Origin: Gammaproteobacteria bacterium | Lineage (GTDB): Bacteria > Pseudomonadota > Gammaproteobacteria > Steroidobacterales > Steroidobacteraceae | Direction: 5' to 3' | Length of the DNA: 44,055 bases | Assembly (NCBI GenBank): GCA_027459765.1 | Contig: DAIDHD010000080.1 | Span: 1 to 44,055, forward strand | Shown: piece after piece, positions 15,642-24,315 of the stretch | Numbering within the stretch: position 1 is the stretch's first letter | Layout of the letters: each line of letters begins with the position of its first letter | Made by a program: the position numbers and the translations under genes | The notes under the pieces: generated by a model | What the model was told of the DNA's origin: nothing | The model's database searches: none | Seen by the model: the letters and a program-made list of their open reading frames with translations, nothing else

Positions 15642-16286
15642 ATGAAAGCCGCCTCCCGATCGCACCACCCGCTCGCCCTGGCGCTCGTGCTCGCGCTCGC
15701 CTGCGCCGCCGGCCGATCCACCGCATCCATCGCCGGCGGCGAGACTGCGAACGCCGCGGCTGCGGCGGCGGCCGCCGACGCGGATGGTGATGCCGGCATC
15801 TCGGTCACCGTCGACCTCGAATCCGGCCGGCCGCGCGGCCGCGCGCTCGCCACCGTGCGCATCCACGCCGGCCTCGATGCCGTCTGGAACGTGCTGACGA
15901 CTTGCGCCGGTGCCCTCGAAATCGTGCCGGGCCTGGTCGGCTGCGAGGTGCTCAAGACGGCGCCCGACGGGTCCGCGCAGCGCATCCGGCACGTGCTCGA
16001 TTACTCCTGGTACCTGCCGCGGCTCACCTACGAACTCGAGGCCAGCTACGACCGTCCCGCCCGCATCCGTTTGAAGCGCGTTGCCGGCGACCTGAAGCAA
16101 CTCGAGGTGGGCTGGGACTTGGTCGCTGACGGCGCCGACACCGTGGGGCACTATCAGGTGACGCTCGACCCCGGCTTCTGGGTGCCGCAGTGGGTGGTGC
16201 GCGCCGTGCTCAAGCGCGACCTGCCACGGATGTTGCGCGCGCTGCGCCAGCGTGCTCAATTGTCGCAAGGAACACCCTCGCACTGA
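15642..16286 (+). CDS. Secreted SRPBCC/polyketide cyclase-like protein
   Basis: A 214-residue protein with a long signal peptide (HHPLALALVLALACAAG) and an alanine-rich linker, then a START/SRPBCC helix-grip fold: an opening strand with RVA-like pattern, IHAGLDAVWNVLTTCAGALE, then ...EIVPGLVGCEVL, the typical 'pathogenesis-related' entry of coenzyme Q-binding/cyclase proteins. SRPBCC proteins bind hydrophobic ligands. Export is unusual for the fold, though known in proteobacteria. The next gene starts 8 bases downstream, so the two form an operon. No enzyme activity can be inferred. Confidence 0.82.
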   Translation: MKAASRSHHPLALALVLALACAAGRSTASIAGGETANAAAAAAAADADGDAGISVTVDLESGRPRGRALATVRIHAGLDAVWNVLTTCAGALEIVPGLVGCEVLKTAPDGSAQRIRHVLDYSWYLPRLTYELEASYDRPARIRLKRVAGDLKQLEVGWDLVADGADTVGHYQVTLDPGFWVPQWVVRAVLKRDLPRMLRALRQRAQLSQGTPSH

Positions 16287-16293
16287 GCGTCGC

Positions 16294-16782
16294 ATGCCGC
16301 ATCGAATCCGAGTCCTCGTCTGTATGCTTGCCTGCGCAATGGCGGGCGGTTGTCGGCGGGAGCCCGAGCCCGCCGCGCCGCCACCCCCGCCGCCGCGCGT
16401 CAAGCAGGTCTTCCACCTCAATCCCTACGAGCGGGATTTCGGGTACTCGCAGGCGGTGCTGATCGACAAGACGCTGTACGTGTCGGGCTCGATGGCCGTC
16501 GATCGCTCGGGCAAGCTGGTTGCGCCCGGCGACATGGCCGGGCAGCTGCGTGCCGCCTACGAGAACGTGCGGCTGACGCTAGCCGCGCACGGCGTGACGT
16601 TCGACGAGGTGGTGCGCGAGACCATCTACACCACCGACATGGCGGCCTTGCTGAAGGCCGCCGATCTGCGCTTCGAGTACTACGACAAGGACCGCCTGCC
16701 CGCCACCTCCTGGGTCGAGGTGCGCCGGCTGATCGACCCCGGCTTCCTGGTCGAGGTCGAGGTGACCGCCGAGCTGCCTTGA
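16294..16782 (+). CDS. RidA-like lipoprotein
   Basis: A 162-residue protein. Its ATG at 16294 opens a lipoprotein signal with lipobox AMAGGC; a Pro-rich linker (eight or more prolines) follows, then a RidA/YjgF domain (YSQAVLIDKTLYVSGSMAVD ... TSWVEVRRL). RidA removes reactive enamines using an Arg that sits in the last strand (IEAIAVR in E. coli). Here that strand reads VEVTAELP, with Leu near residue 161 where the Arg should be, so deaminase activity is unlikely. Export and lipidation are also atypical. It follows the SRPBCC gene by 8 bases. A longer reading from 16252 lacks a signal peptide and is rejected. Confidence 0.85.
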   Translation: MPHRIRVLVCMLACAMAGGCRREPEPAAPPPPPPRVKQVFHLNPYERDFGYSQAVLIDKTLYVSGSMAVDRSGKLVAPGDMAGQLRAAYENVRLTLAAHGVTFDEVVRETIYTTDMAALLKAADLRFEYYDKDRLPATSWVEVRRLIDPGFLVEVEVTAELP

Positions 16783-16832
16783 GGCGAGGTCGCTCGCCGA
16801 GGTGACTGCGCCGGGAATTGCAGTATCCTAGC

Positions 16833-16859
16833 CGGCCCGGCGCCGCACGCGCCGGGCCG
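16833..16859. terminator. Strong GC hairpin between the RidA-like gene and gshA
   Basis: A perfect 11-bp stem (CGGCCCGGCGC / GCGCCGGGCCG) with loop CGCAC. No T-run follows (CTGCTGCGCG). It may end the upstream operon or be structure in the gshA leader; TATCCT at 16824-16829 just before it could be the gshA -10. A smaller hairpin (GGCGAG-GTCG-CTCGCC) lies at 16783-16798. Confidence 0.42.
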
Positions 16860-16909
16860 CTGCTGCGCGTGCTCTTCCATGGAAACGGGCTCCCGAGGGT
16901 GATCGACTG

Positions 16910-18490
16910 GTGCCGAAGGTGATCGACAGACAATTCGAACGGCGGCTCGCCGGCCTCGTCAATTCCGGCGAGCGCGGCGTACTGCGCGGCGGCCTGAAGG
17001 GCGTCGAGAAGGAGTCGCTGCGCGTGTCGCCGGACGGCCGCATCTCGCGTGCGCGCCACCCCGAGGCGCTCGGCGCGCCGCTCACCAACGAGCACATCAC
17101 CACCGATTTCTCGGAGGCGCTGATCGAGCTGGTGACGCCGGCGTTCCGCGAATCCTGGGAGCTGCTGCAATACCTGTGCGACCTGCACCAGTTCGTCTAT
17201 CGCCACCTCGGCGACGAACTCCTCTGGGCCACCAGCATGCCCGGCGCGGTCGCGGGCGACGAGGAGATTCCGCTCGCGCAGTTCGGCAGCTCGAACGTCG
17301 GGCGCATGAAGACGATCTATCGTCACGGCCTCGGGCTGCGCTACGGACGGCTCATGCAGGCGATCTCCGGCGTGCACTTCAACTACTCCTTTCCGGACGG
17401 CCTGTGGGAGGCGCTGCGGGACGTGGAGGGGTCGCAGCTCGCACTGCAGGATTACGTCTCGCAGCGGTACTTCGGCGTGCTGCGCAATTACCGTCGCTAC
17501 GGCTGGCTCGTGCTCTACCTGTTCGGAACCTCGCCCGCCGTCGAGAAGAGCTTCTTCGCGGGGCGACCCACCGAGCTGCCTTCGCTCGACGAGCGAACCG
17601 CGTACGCGCCCCACGGCACGTCGCTGCGCATGAGCGACATCGGCTATCGCAACAAGAATCAATCCGCGGTGAGCGTGTCGGTGAACGGCCTCGCCGAATA
17701 CGTGCGCGACCTGTCCCAGGCCGTGAGCACTCCCTTCCCCGCCTACCAGCAGCTCGGTGTCAAGGTGGACGGCGAGTACCGGCAGCTGAACGCGAACATC
17801 CTGCAGATCGAGAACGAGTACTACAGCTACATCCGTCCCAAGCGCATCGCCCGTTCGGGCGAGCGGCCGACCAAGGCGCTGCGGCGCGCCGGCGTTCAGT
17901 ACGTCGAGGTGCGTGCCCTGGACGTGAGCGCCTTCGACCCGGTCGGGGTCAACCAGAACAAGCTGCGATTCCTCGAGGCGTTCCTGGCGATGTGCCTGCT
18001 GCGCGACAGCGCGCCGCTCGCCCGCGACGAACAGTCGGCGCTGGACGCGAACCACCTGCTGGTGTCGCGCCGCGGCCGCGAAGCGAACCTGGTGCTCGAC
18101 CGGGACGGCCGGCCGTGCGCGCTCGGCGCCTGGGCGCGCGAGTTGCTCGATTCGATGCAGGGGATCTGCGAGATGCTCGACCACGGCGAGCCGTCGCGGC
18201 CCTATTCGAGCGCGCTCGAAGCGCAACTCGCCAAGGTGGAGGACGTCGAGCGCACCCCCTCCGCCCGGCTGCTCACCGAGATGCGCCAGACCGGCGAGTC
18301 GTTCTCGGATCTTGCGCTGCGCATGTCCCGGTTGCACAAGGAGTACTTCCTCGGCCTGTATCCGCCCAACGAACGCCGCCTGGCGGAGTTCGCGGCCGAG
18401 GCCGAGGAGTCGCACCTGGCGCAGCGGCGCATCGAGGCCGCCGCCGACGTCGACTTCGACACCTACCTCGCGCGCTATCTCGGCGAGTGA
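16910..18490 (+). CDS. gshA: Glutamate-cysteine ligase
   Basis: A 526-residue proteobacterial-type (GshA class 1) ligase that makes gamma-glutamylcysteine, the first step of glutathione synthesis. Conserved blocks include GLKGVEKESLRV at the start, LTNEHITTDFSEALIELVTP, ISGVHFNYSFP, and YRNKNQSAVSVSVNGL in the middle. Length is that of the E. coli enzyme. The GTG start at 16910 is preceded by GAGGG (16895-16899). gshB is not adjacent. The gene converges with iaaA; a short tandem repeat fills the gap between their stops. Confidence 0.96.
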   Translation: MPKVIDRQFERRLAGLVNSGERGVLRGGLKGVEKESLRVSPDGRISRARHPEALGAPLTNEHITTDFSEALIELVTPAFRESWELLQYLCDLHQFVYRHLGDELLWATSMPGAVAGDEEIPLAQFGSSNVGRMKTIYRHGLGLRYGRLMQAISGVHFNYSFPDGLWEALRDVEGSQLALQDYVSQRYFGVLRNYRRYGWLVLYLFGTSPAVEKSFFAGRPTELPSLDERTAYAPHGTSLRMSDIGYRNKNQSAVSVSVNGLAEYVRDLSQAVSTPFPAYQQLGVKVDGEYRQLNANILQIENEYYSYIRPKRIARSGERPTKALRRAGVQYVEVRALDVSAFDPVGVNQNKLRFLEAFLAMCLLRDSAPLARDEQSALDANHLLVSRRGREANLVLDRDGRPCALGAWARELLDSMQGICEMLDHGEPSRPYSSALEAQLAKVEDVERTPSARLLTEMRQTGESFSDLALRMSRLHKEYFLGLYPPNERRLAEFAAEAEESHLAQRRIEAAADVDFDTYLARYLGE

Positions 18491-18517
18491 GCCACCGGCG
18501 GGCGGCGACGGCGCGCC

Positions 18518-18581
18518 GCGTGACGGTGCGGCGGCGTGACGGCGCGGTCGCGTGACGCCGCGGCCGTGTGACGCCGCGGCC
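18518..18581. repeat. Four tandem 16-bp repeats in the gshA/iaaA convergent gap
   Basis: Four consecutive 16-base units, GCGTGACGGTGCGGCG, GCGTGACGGCGCGGTC, GCGTGACGCCGCGGCC and GTGTGACGCCGCGGCC, with a fainter fifth copy just upstream (18502-18517). The array fills almost all of the 93-base gap and stops two bases before the iaaA stop codon. No open reading frame explains it. Confidence 0.95.
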
Positions 18582-18583
18582 GG

Positions 18584-19504
18584 CTACTCCCCGGCGTAGA
18601 TGGCGACGCGCGCCGGCTCCGCTTCCCTGCGGCTGGCGCGGAACATCCCCTCGGCGTTGAAGTCCATGACGACCTCGCCGCTCCGGTCGAGCGCGATCAC
18701 GCCGCCCTCGCCGCCCAGTGTCGCGAGCTCTTCGTGCAGCACCTCGTGCACGGCCGTGGAGAGCGTTCGGCCGCCGTACCGCACGCGCGCGGCGATGTCG
18801 TGCGCGACGGCGAGCCGGATGAACATCTCGCCGTGCCCGGTCGCCGACACCGCGCAGGCGCGATTGTCCGCGTACGTGCCCGCGCCGATGATGGGCGAAT
18901 CGCCGATGCGGCGATGACGCTTGCCGGTCATGCCGCCGGTGGAGGTGGCGGCTGCCAGGTCGCCGTGGACGTCGAGCGCCACCGCGCCCACGGTTCCGAC
19001 CGGCGAAATGGTGAGCGGCGACACGCCGTGGTCGCCCGCGCGTATGCGTTCGAGCTGGCGCCAGCGGGCTTCGGTGCGAAAGTACTCGCGCGGCACGAGC
19101 GCGAAGCCGCGCGTCAGCGCGAATTCCTCCGCGCCCTCGCCGGCCAGCATCACGTACTCCGATTGCTCCATCACCGCGCGCGCGAGCGTGACTGGATTGC
19201 GAACGTGCGTGACGCCGCAAATGGCTCCGGCCGCGAGCGAGCCGCCCGCCATGATCGCCGCATCGAGTTCGTTGACGCCGTCGTAGCTGAACACGGCGCC
19301 GCGCCCGGCGTTGAACAGCGGGTCGTCCTCCAGGGCGACCACCGCGCGGGTCACCGCTTCGACGCTGCTGCCGCCGGCGCGCAGCACGGCGTAGCCCGCC
19401 TCCAGCGCCGCCGCGAGAGCGTCGCGATAGGCGCGCTCGCGCTCCGTCGTCGTGTCGGCGCGAGGCAGGCTGCCGGCGCCGCCGTGGATGGCCAGTGCGT
19501 ACAT
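18584..19504 (-). CDS. iaaA: Isoaspartyl peptidase/L-asparaginase (Ntn-hydrolase)
   Basis: A 306-residue plant-type asparaginase precursor. It autocleaves before T171 (GTVGAVALD), the N-terminal nucleophile of the beta chain; the following STGGM loop and the start MYALAIHGGAG are family signatures. It releases beta-aspartyl residues from damaged proteins or hydrolyses asparagine. The ATG at 19504 shares its A with the stop of the ferredoxin gene (TGATG), making it the third gene of a reductase-ferredoxin-asparaginase operon, an odd functional mix. All catalytic elements I can check are present. Confidence 0.92.
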   Translation of the reverse strand: MYALAIHGGAGSLPRADTTTERERAYRDALAAALEAGYAVLRAGGSSVEAVTRAVVALEDDPLFNAGRGAVFSYDGVNELDAAIMAGGSLAAGAICGVTHVRNPVTLARAVMEQSEYVMLAGEGAEEFALTRGFALVPREYFRTEARWRQLERIRAGDHGVSPLTISPVGTVGAVALDVHGDLAAATSTGGMTGKRHRRIGDSPIIGAGTYADNRACAVSATGHGEMFIRLAVAHDIAARVRYGGRTLSTAVHEVLHEELATLGGEGGVIALDRSGEVVMDFNAEGMFRASRREAEPARVAIYAGE

Positions 19505-19824
19505 CAGCCTTGCCGCTCCGGAACGCTCACCGTGAGGCCGTCGAGGTCCTCGGTCAGGTGGATCTGGCAGCTCAGCCGGCTGTTCGGGCGCGGCTCCCAG
19601 GCGTTCTCCAGCATGCCGGCTTCCATGTCCTCGCGAGCCGGCAGACGTGCGAGCCACGCGGGATCGACGTACACGTGGCAGGTGGCGCAGGCGCAGGCGC
19701 CGCCGCACTGGGCGAGTATGCCGTCGACGCCGTGCTGGCGCGCCGCTTCCATGAGGGTCGTGCCGGCGGGCACCGAGAACTCCCGCCGTCGGCCGTCGGG
19801 TTCCAGGAACACCACGCGCGGCAT
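19504..19824 (-). CDS. Adrenodoxin-type [2Fe-2S] ferredoxin
   Basis: A 106-residue ferredoxin. Cluster ligands C40-X5-C46-X2-C49-X36-C86 match the adrenodoxin/putidaredoxin spacing exactly; an extra cysteine, C44, lies in the loop. These small proteins carry single electrons from an NADH-dependent FAD reductase to cytochrome P450s or Rieske oxygenases, or serve iron-sulfur assembly. Its start shares one base with the reductase stop, so the pair is made together. It is not linked to isc genes here, which favours a redox-partner role. The two Rieske oxygenases at 4296-7416 are possible clients. Confidence 0.93.
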   Translation of the reverse strand: MPRVVFLEPDGRRREFSVPAGTTLMEAARQHGVDGILAQCGGACACATCHVYVDPAWLARLPAREDMEAGMLENAWEPRPNSRLSCQIHLTEDLDGLTVSVPERQG

Positions 19825-21092
19825 CAGTGCGAGGTCCCCGGCGCGATCCTGGCGTCCTTCATCTCCACTCGCGGGTCGGCGAGAGCCGCCGGATCCACGC
19901 GCGCCCGCTCCGCGATCAACTTTCGACCGGCCATGTAGTCCTTGGAATGATTCACAGCTTCCACGGCGATCAATTCGCCGTCCTTCAGGTAACTCACGCT
20001 GAAGCTACCGCTTTGCGGGTCGCCGCGCAGCACGCGTCGATCGTGACCCTCCGCCAGGCCGACGATCAGGAGCTTGTCCTGGTACTGGTCCGACCAGAAC
20101 CACGGCACGCGGTCGTGCGGGGCGGCGGCGCCGAGCATAGCCGCCGCGGCCGTCTTCGCCTGTTCGAAGGCGTTGTCCACCGATTCCAGCCGCAGCCGCC
20201 GCCCATAGCGGGTGGATTCCTGGCGGGCGCAGTCACCGGCGGCGAATACGCGCGCGTCCGCGGTCCGGCAGTGCGCGTCGACGAGCACGCCGTCGTCGCA
20301 GGGCAGTCCGGCTCGTGCCGCCAGCTCCGTCACGGGCGCGGCCCCGATGCCCACCACCACGACGTCGCTCTCAAGCGTCGTGCCGTCCCCGAGCACCACG
20401 CGTGCGACCCGGGTGGCGCCCTCGAAACGCGCCACCCCGGTGCCGCACCGGATGCGCACGCCGTGCTCGCGGTGGCGTGCGCCGAAGTGCGCCGCGCTTT
20501 CCGGCGATGCTACGCGGTTGAGGATGCGCTCGGCCGCCTCGACCACGGTCACCTCGCACCCCATGGCGCGCAAGGTGGCCGCCGTCTCCAGGCCCACGTA
20601 GCCGCCGCCGACGATCACCACCCGCGAGCCGCTGCGCACGTCGGCGCGGATCGCATCCGCATCCTCGACCGTGCGCAGGACGTGCACACCCGCGAGGTTC
20701 GCGCCCGGCCACGAGGGCCGACGCGGCGTCGCGCCGAGGCACAGCAGCAGCCGGTGGTAGTCGAGCCGCCGGCCGTCGTCGAGTTCAACGACCGAGGCGG
20801 CCACGTCCAGTTGCACCGCGCGACGCCCCAGTTCCAGTTCCACGTCGTGCTCGTCGTAGAAGGCCCGGTGCCGGAACGGCAGACGCTCCGCCGCGAGCTC
20901 TCCCTGGAGGTATTTCTTGGACAGCGGCGGCCGCTGATACGGCAGCGTGGCTTCGGCGCCGATCAGCACCAGCCGGCCGCCGAAGCCCGCGCGACGCAGG
21001 GAGTCGACCGCCTGGGCGCCCGCCTGGCCGCCGCCGACGATCACCACGGTTCCGGGTGGAGTCGAGTCTTCGTGGATGGCGGGGCGAGTCAT
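19824..21092 (-). CDS. NAD(P)H-ferredoxin reductase, putidaredoxin-reductase type
   Basis: A 422-residue FAD enzyme. FAD-binding fold (TVVIVGGGQAGAQAVDSLRR), the PYQRPPLSKKYL motif typical of ferredoxin/rubredoxin reductases of Rieske and P450 systems, a second NAD-binding fold (RVVIVGGGYVGLETAATLRA), and the C-terminal FAD contact (VFAAGDCA) followed by a reductase C-terminal domain. The ATG at 21092 is preceded by GGCGGG. It is first in the operon with its ferredoxin and iaaA. Longer upstream reading runs antisense through glnB and is rejected. Confidence 0.93.
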   Translation of the reverse strand: MTRPAIHEDSTPPGTVVIVGGGQAGAQAVDSLRRAGFGGRLVLIGAEATLPYQRPPLSKKYLQGELAAERLPFRHRAFYDEHDVELELGRRAVQLDVAASVVELDDGRRLDYHRLLLCLGATPRRPSWPGANLAGVHVLRTVEDADAIRADVRSGSRVVIVGGGYVGLETAATLRAMGCEVTVVEAAERILNRVASPESAAHFGARHREHGVRIRCGTGVARFEGATRVARVVLGDGTTLESDVVVVGIGAAPVTELAARAGLPCDDGVLVDAHCRTADARVFAAGDCARQESTRYGRRLRLESVDNAFEQAKTAAAAMLGAAAPHDRVPWFWSDQYQDKLLIVGLAEGHDRRVLRGDPQSGSFSVSYLKDGELIAVEAVNHSKDYMAGRKLIAERARVDPAALADPRVEMKDARIAPGTSH

Positions 21093-21155
21093 CCCGCCTT
21101 TATAGCCGTTCGCGGCGGCGCTCGAAAGCCGCGCGCGAGGCCGTGGCGACCCTAG

Positions 21156-21590
<435 letters not shown>

Positions 21591-21615
21591 GCGCTCGAGC
21601 ATCGTTCGGGGTCTG

Positions 21616-23265
21616 TTGCTCGCGGCGGTCGGCGCCGGGGCGGCGGGCCCGGGTCTTGCCGCCAAACTCACCGATCTCGAGCAGACCCGTCTCGAGGACC
21701 CCCGGCCGCCGGATCTGCCGAGCGACGCGCAGCTCGAAGCCGCCGGCGCGGTGGTCGGCGAGATCGAGATCGAAACCCGCAACATCTTCGACGAGCGCGA
21801 TTCGCGCGAGGACACGCCACTTTACCTGCTCGCCAACCGTCTGCACGCGCGCACGCGCCGAGCGACCATCCGCGCGCAGTTGTTGTTCAAGAGCGGCGAA
21901 CCCTACCTCGGCCGGCGCCTCGCCGAGACCGAGCGGGCGCTGCGGCTGCAGAGCTACCTGTACGACGCGCGCGTGGTGCCCGTGCGTTACGCCAACGGCA
22001 AGGTGGACGTGAAGGTCATCACCAAGGACGTGTGGACCTTGAGCCCCGGTGTGTCCTTCGGTCGCGCGGGCGGCACCAATTCGAGCAGCTTCAATCTTGC
22101 CGACAGCAATTTCCTCGGTCTGGGCAAGGCCATCCAGGTCGAGCGTCAAACCAACGTCGATCGCACCAGCAACATCGTCTCCTGGAACGACCCGAACGTG
22201 TTCGGATCGCACTGGACCTCGGCGCTGACCTACGAGCAGTCGACCGACGGCTCGCAACGCTCCTTCCAGCTCGGCCAGCCGTTCTATTCTTTCGACGCGC
22301 CGTGGAGCGCCAAGGCGTCCTTCCTGAGCTACGACCGCACCGTGTCGCGGTATTCACTGGGTAACATCGTCGACCAGTTCAACGACAACCAGTCGACCTA
22401 CGATCTCGGCGGCGGCGTGTCGAGCGGGTGGATCGACGGATGGACCAAGCGGCTGTTGTTCGGCTTGCGCTACGACCGCAACCTCTTCCTGCCGACGCCC
22501 GGAACGTCGCTGCCGGCGCGGCAATTGCCGCCGGATCGCACGCTCTCCTACCCCTATGTCGGCTTCGACGTGGTGCAGGACGACTACGCGAAGGTGGTGG
22601 ATCAGAACCAGATCGGCCGCACCGAGGATCTGTACTTCGGCACCGAGGTCAAGGGCCAGGTGGGCTTCGCCAGCCGTGCCGTCGGCGCCGATCGCAGTGC
22701 CGTCATGCTGGCGGCCAGCGCGACCCACGGCTGGCAGTTCACCTCCATTCAGCAGTTGTTCGTCGCGAGCACGTTCTCCTCGCGCGTCGAGGACGGCCGG
22801 GCCCGCAACCTGATCCTCGACTCGAACGCCAAGTACTACCTGCGCTGGCGCGACGACTGGCTGCTGTACGCCGCGGTCTCCGGGACCGTCACCAACGCGC
22901 TCGATCCCGACGCGCAGCTGCTGCTCGGTGGCGACAATGGTCTGCGCGGTTACCCGTTGCGCTACGAGTCGGGCACCTCACGCGCGCTGCTGACGGTGGA
23001 GCAGCGCGTGTTCACCGACTGGTATCCGTTCCGGTTGGTACGGGTCGGCGCGGCGGCGTTCGGCGACGTCGGCCGCACCTGGGGCAGCGGCGTGATCGGC
23101 AACAGCGACCCGGGGCTGCTGCGCGACGTGGGCGTCGGGCTGCGCCTGGGCAACACCCGCTCCGGCCTCGGCAACGTACTGCACGTCGACGTGGCGGTGC
23201 CCCTCGACCGCACGGCCAACGTGCGTGGCGTGCAGTTCCTGGTGCAGACCTTCCAGAGCTTTTAG
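21616..23265 (+). CDS. Outer-membrane beta-barrel protein, BamA/TamA (D15) type
   Basis: About 549 residues: signal peptide, one or two POTRA-like stretches (residues ~40-150, including LLFKSGEPYLGRRLAETERA and VITKDVWTLSPG), then a 16-strand-like barrel with alternating pattern, the Omp85-type GGDNGLRGYPLRYESG, and a terminal Phe (TFQSF) as in Bam substrates. Omp85 relatives assemble or secrete outer-membrane proteins; short one-POTRA members have no agreed role. The start is unsettled: the frame has no ATG or GTG between 21508 and 21619. TTG 21616 is the most conservative choice but drops the KR of the signal peptide (KRSSIVRG); TTG 21508 would overlap glnB by 83 bases. Confidence 0.85.
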   Translation: MLAAVGAGAAGPGLAAKLTDLEQTRLEDPRPPDLPSDAQLEAAGAVVGEIEIETRNIFDERDSREDTPLYLLANRLHARTRRATIRAQLLFKSGEPYLGRRLAETERALRLQSYLYDARVVPVRYANGKVDVKVITKDVWTLSPGVSFGRAGGTNSSSFNLADSNFLGLGKAIQVERQTNVDRTSNIVSWNDPNVFGSHWTSALTYEQSTDGSQRSFQLGQPFYSFDAPWSAKASFLSYDRTVSRYSLGNIVDQFNDNQSTYDLGGGVSSGWIDGWTKRLLFGLRYDRNLFLPTPGTSLPARQLPPDRTLSYPYVGFDVVQDDYAKVVDQNQIGRTEDLYFGTEVKGQVGFASRAVGADRSAVMLAASATHGWQFTSIQQLFVASTFSSRVEDGRARNLILDSNAKYYLRWRDDWLLYAAVSGTVTNALDPDAQLLLGGDNGLRGYPLRYESGTSRALLTVEQRVFTDWYPFRLVRVGAAAFGDVGRTWGSGVIGNSDPGLLRDVGVGLRLGNTRSGLGNVLHVDVAVPLDRTANVRGVQFLVQTFQSF

Positions 23266-23762
23266 CGGTCCTCGGCGGCGGCCGCCTTGCGCCGCCGTGC
23301 GATCAGCCAGAGAAAGCCGATGCATGCGGCGAAATTGAGCACCCACCAGCCGAGCTGGCGGACGCCGCTGCCGTCGTCGGCGCGCGCCTCGCCGGCGGGG
23401 CCGGTGAGCGAACCCTCGAGCCGTTCGTGGGTGGCGCCCTCGGTCACGTCGAACACCACCACCGCCGCGCCGGGCGCCACCAGGTCGGGCGTCGACACCG
23501 CGTAGCCGCCGTCGGCCTCGGCGGTGGCGGCGTGAGTCGCGCCGCGCAGCGTGACCGTGAGCGCCGCGTCCCGCACCGGCGAGTTGTCGAGCGCGCGCGT
23601 CAGGTGCACTACCAGGCGATCGCCCTGCAGGACGCCGACCGCCACGAAGTCCGCCGAACGCGCTTCGACGCGCGCCGGCCCGTCGGCGGCGCGCGCCGGC
23701 GGCCCGAGCACGCCCGCCGCGCCCGACAGGGCGAGCAGCAGCAGGGCGGCGCGGCGCTTCAA
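23262..23762 (-). CDS. Secreted/membrane-anchored protein of unknown function
   Basis: A 166-residue protein. A TTG start at 23762 overlaps the upstream stop (TTGA). It has a signal peptide (RRAALLLLALSGAAG), a ~90-residue beta-rich domain like a carboxypeptidase-regulatory/Ig-type module (DGYAV-like strands: LTVTLRGATHAATAEADGGY), a short linker, and one C-terminal transmembrane helix (WWVLNFAACIGFLWLIA) with a basic tail. So the domain faces the periplasm. The fourth base overlap with the DUF4337 gene implies they act together at the membrane. I do not recognise the family. Confidence 0.75.
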   Translation of the reverse strand: MKRRAALLLLALSGAAGVLGPPARAADGPARVEARSADFVAVGVLQGDRLVVHLTRALDNSPVRDAALTVTLRGATHAATAEADGGYAVSTPDLVAPGAAVVVFDVTEGATHERLEGSLTGPAGEARADDGSGVRQLGWWVLNFAACIGFLWLIARRRKAAAAEDR

Positions 23763-24280
23763 AGCAGGAATCCCCAGGCGCCGAGCAGCGTGCCGGCGAT
23801 GCTCGCGGTGATGCCGAGCACCGGGAACAGGGAGTTGCGCGACATGAAGTACAGGGAACACAGCACCAGGCCGAGTTCCAGCAGGCCTTCGCCCAGGTCG
23901 AAGCGCAACGCACGGCGCTCCTCGTGCTCGGTTTCGTGGTCCTTGGCTTCCGCGTCGAGCTTGATCTGCTTGGCGTCGTCGAGGTATTTCTGCCGCGCGC
24001 CCTCGAGCTTGTGGCGCTGCGCGTCCGCCTTGGCGGGGTCGACGGCCAGGCTGTCGAGCAGCGCGAGCGCGACTTCGCTGGTGTGCTCGCGGATCTTCTT
24101 CGCCTGATAGTAGGTCCACTGGTCGTTCGCCTCGGTGCGGTGGATGACCGCATCGGTGTGCGCGCGGTGCGAGGCGATGGTCACCACCGACAGCAGGATG
24201 CCGACCACCCCGACCAGCATGCCGATGCGCCGGGTGTTGGGGTCGTGGACGTGCTCTGGCTTGACTTCGATTTCCGTCAT
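23759..24280 (-). CDS. DUF4337 family membrane protein
   Basis: A 173-residue protein with a helix near residues 19-36 (GMLVGVVGILLSVVTIAS), a long charged, helical, probably coiled-coil middle (residues 45-130, rich in Lys/Glu/Asp) and two hydrophobic segments at the C-terminus. This topology and the QWTYYQAKKIREHT stretch match DUF4337, a family of unknown function. ATG 24280 is chosen; AAGGA lies 12 bases upstream. TTG at 24292 would add four residues but leaves no room for a ribosome site. Coupled to the downstream secreted protein. Confidence 0.82.
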   Translation of the reverse strand: MTEIEVKPEHVHDPNTRRIGMLVGVVGILLSVVTIASHRAHTDAVIHRTEANDQWTYYQAKKIREHTSEVALALLDSLAVDPAKADAQRHKLEGARQKYLDDAKQIKLDAEAKDHETEHEERRALRFDLGEGLLELGLVLCSLYFMSRNSLFPVLGITASIAGTLLGAWGFLL

Positions 24281-24315
24281 GACGGAGGGCAATCCTTGGG
24301 CTATAAAGGGAACCG

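Noticed and set aside
16418..18415. 665-codon minus-strand frame across gshA
   Set aside because: gshA on the plus strand is unmistakable over the same bases; the minus frame is low complexity.
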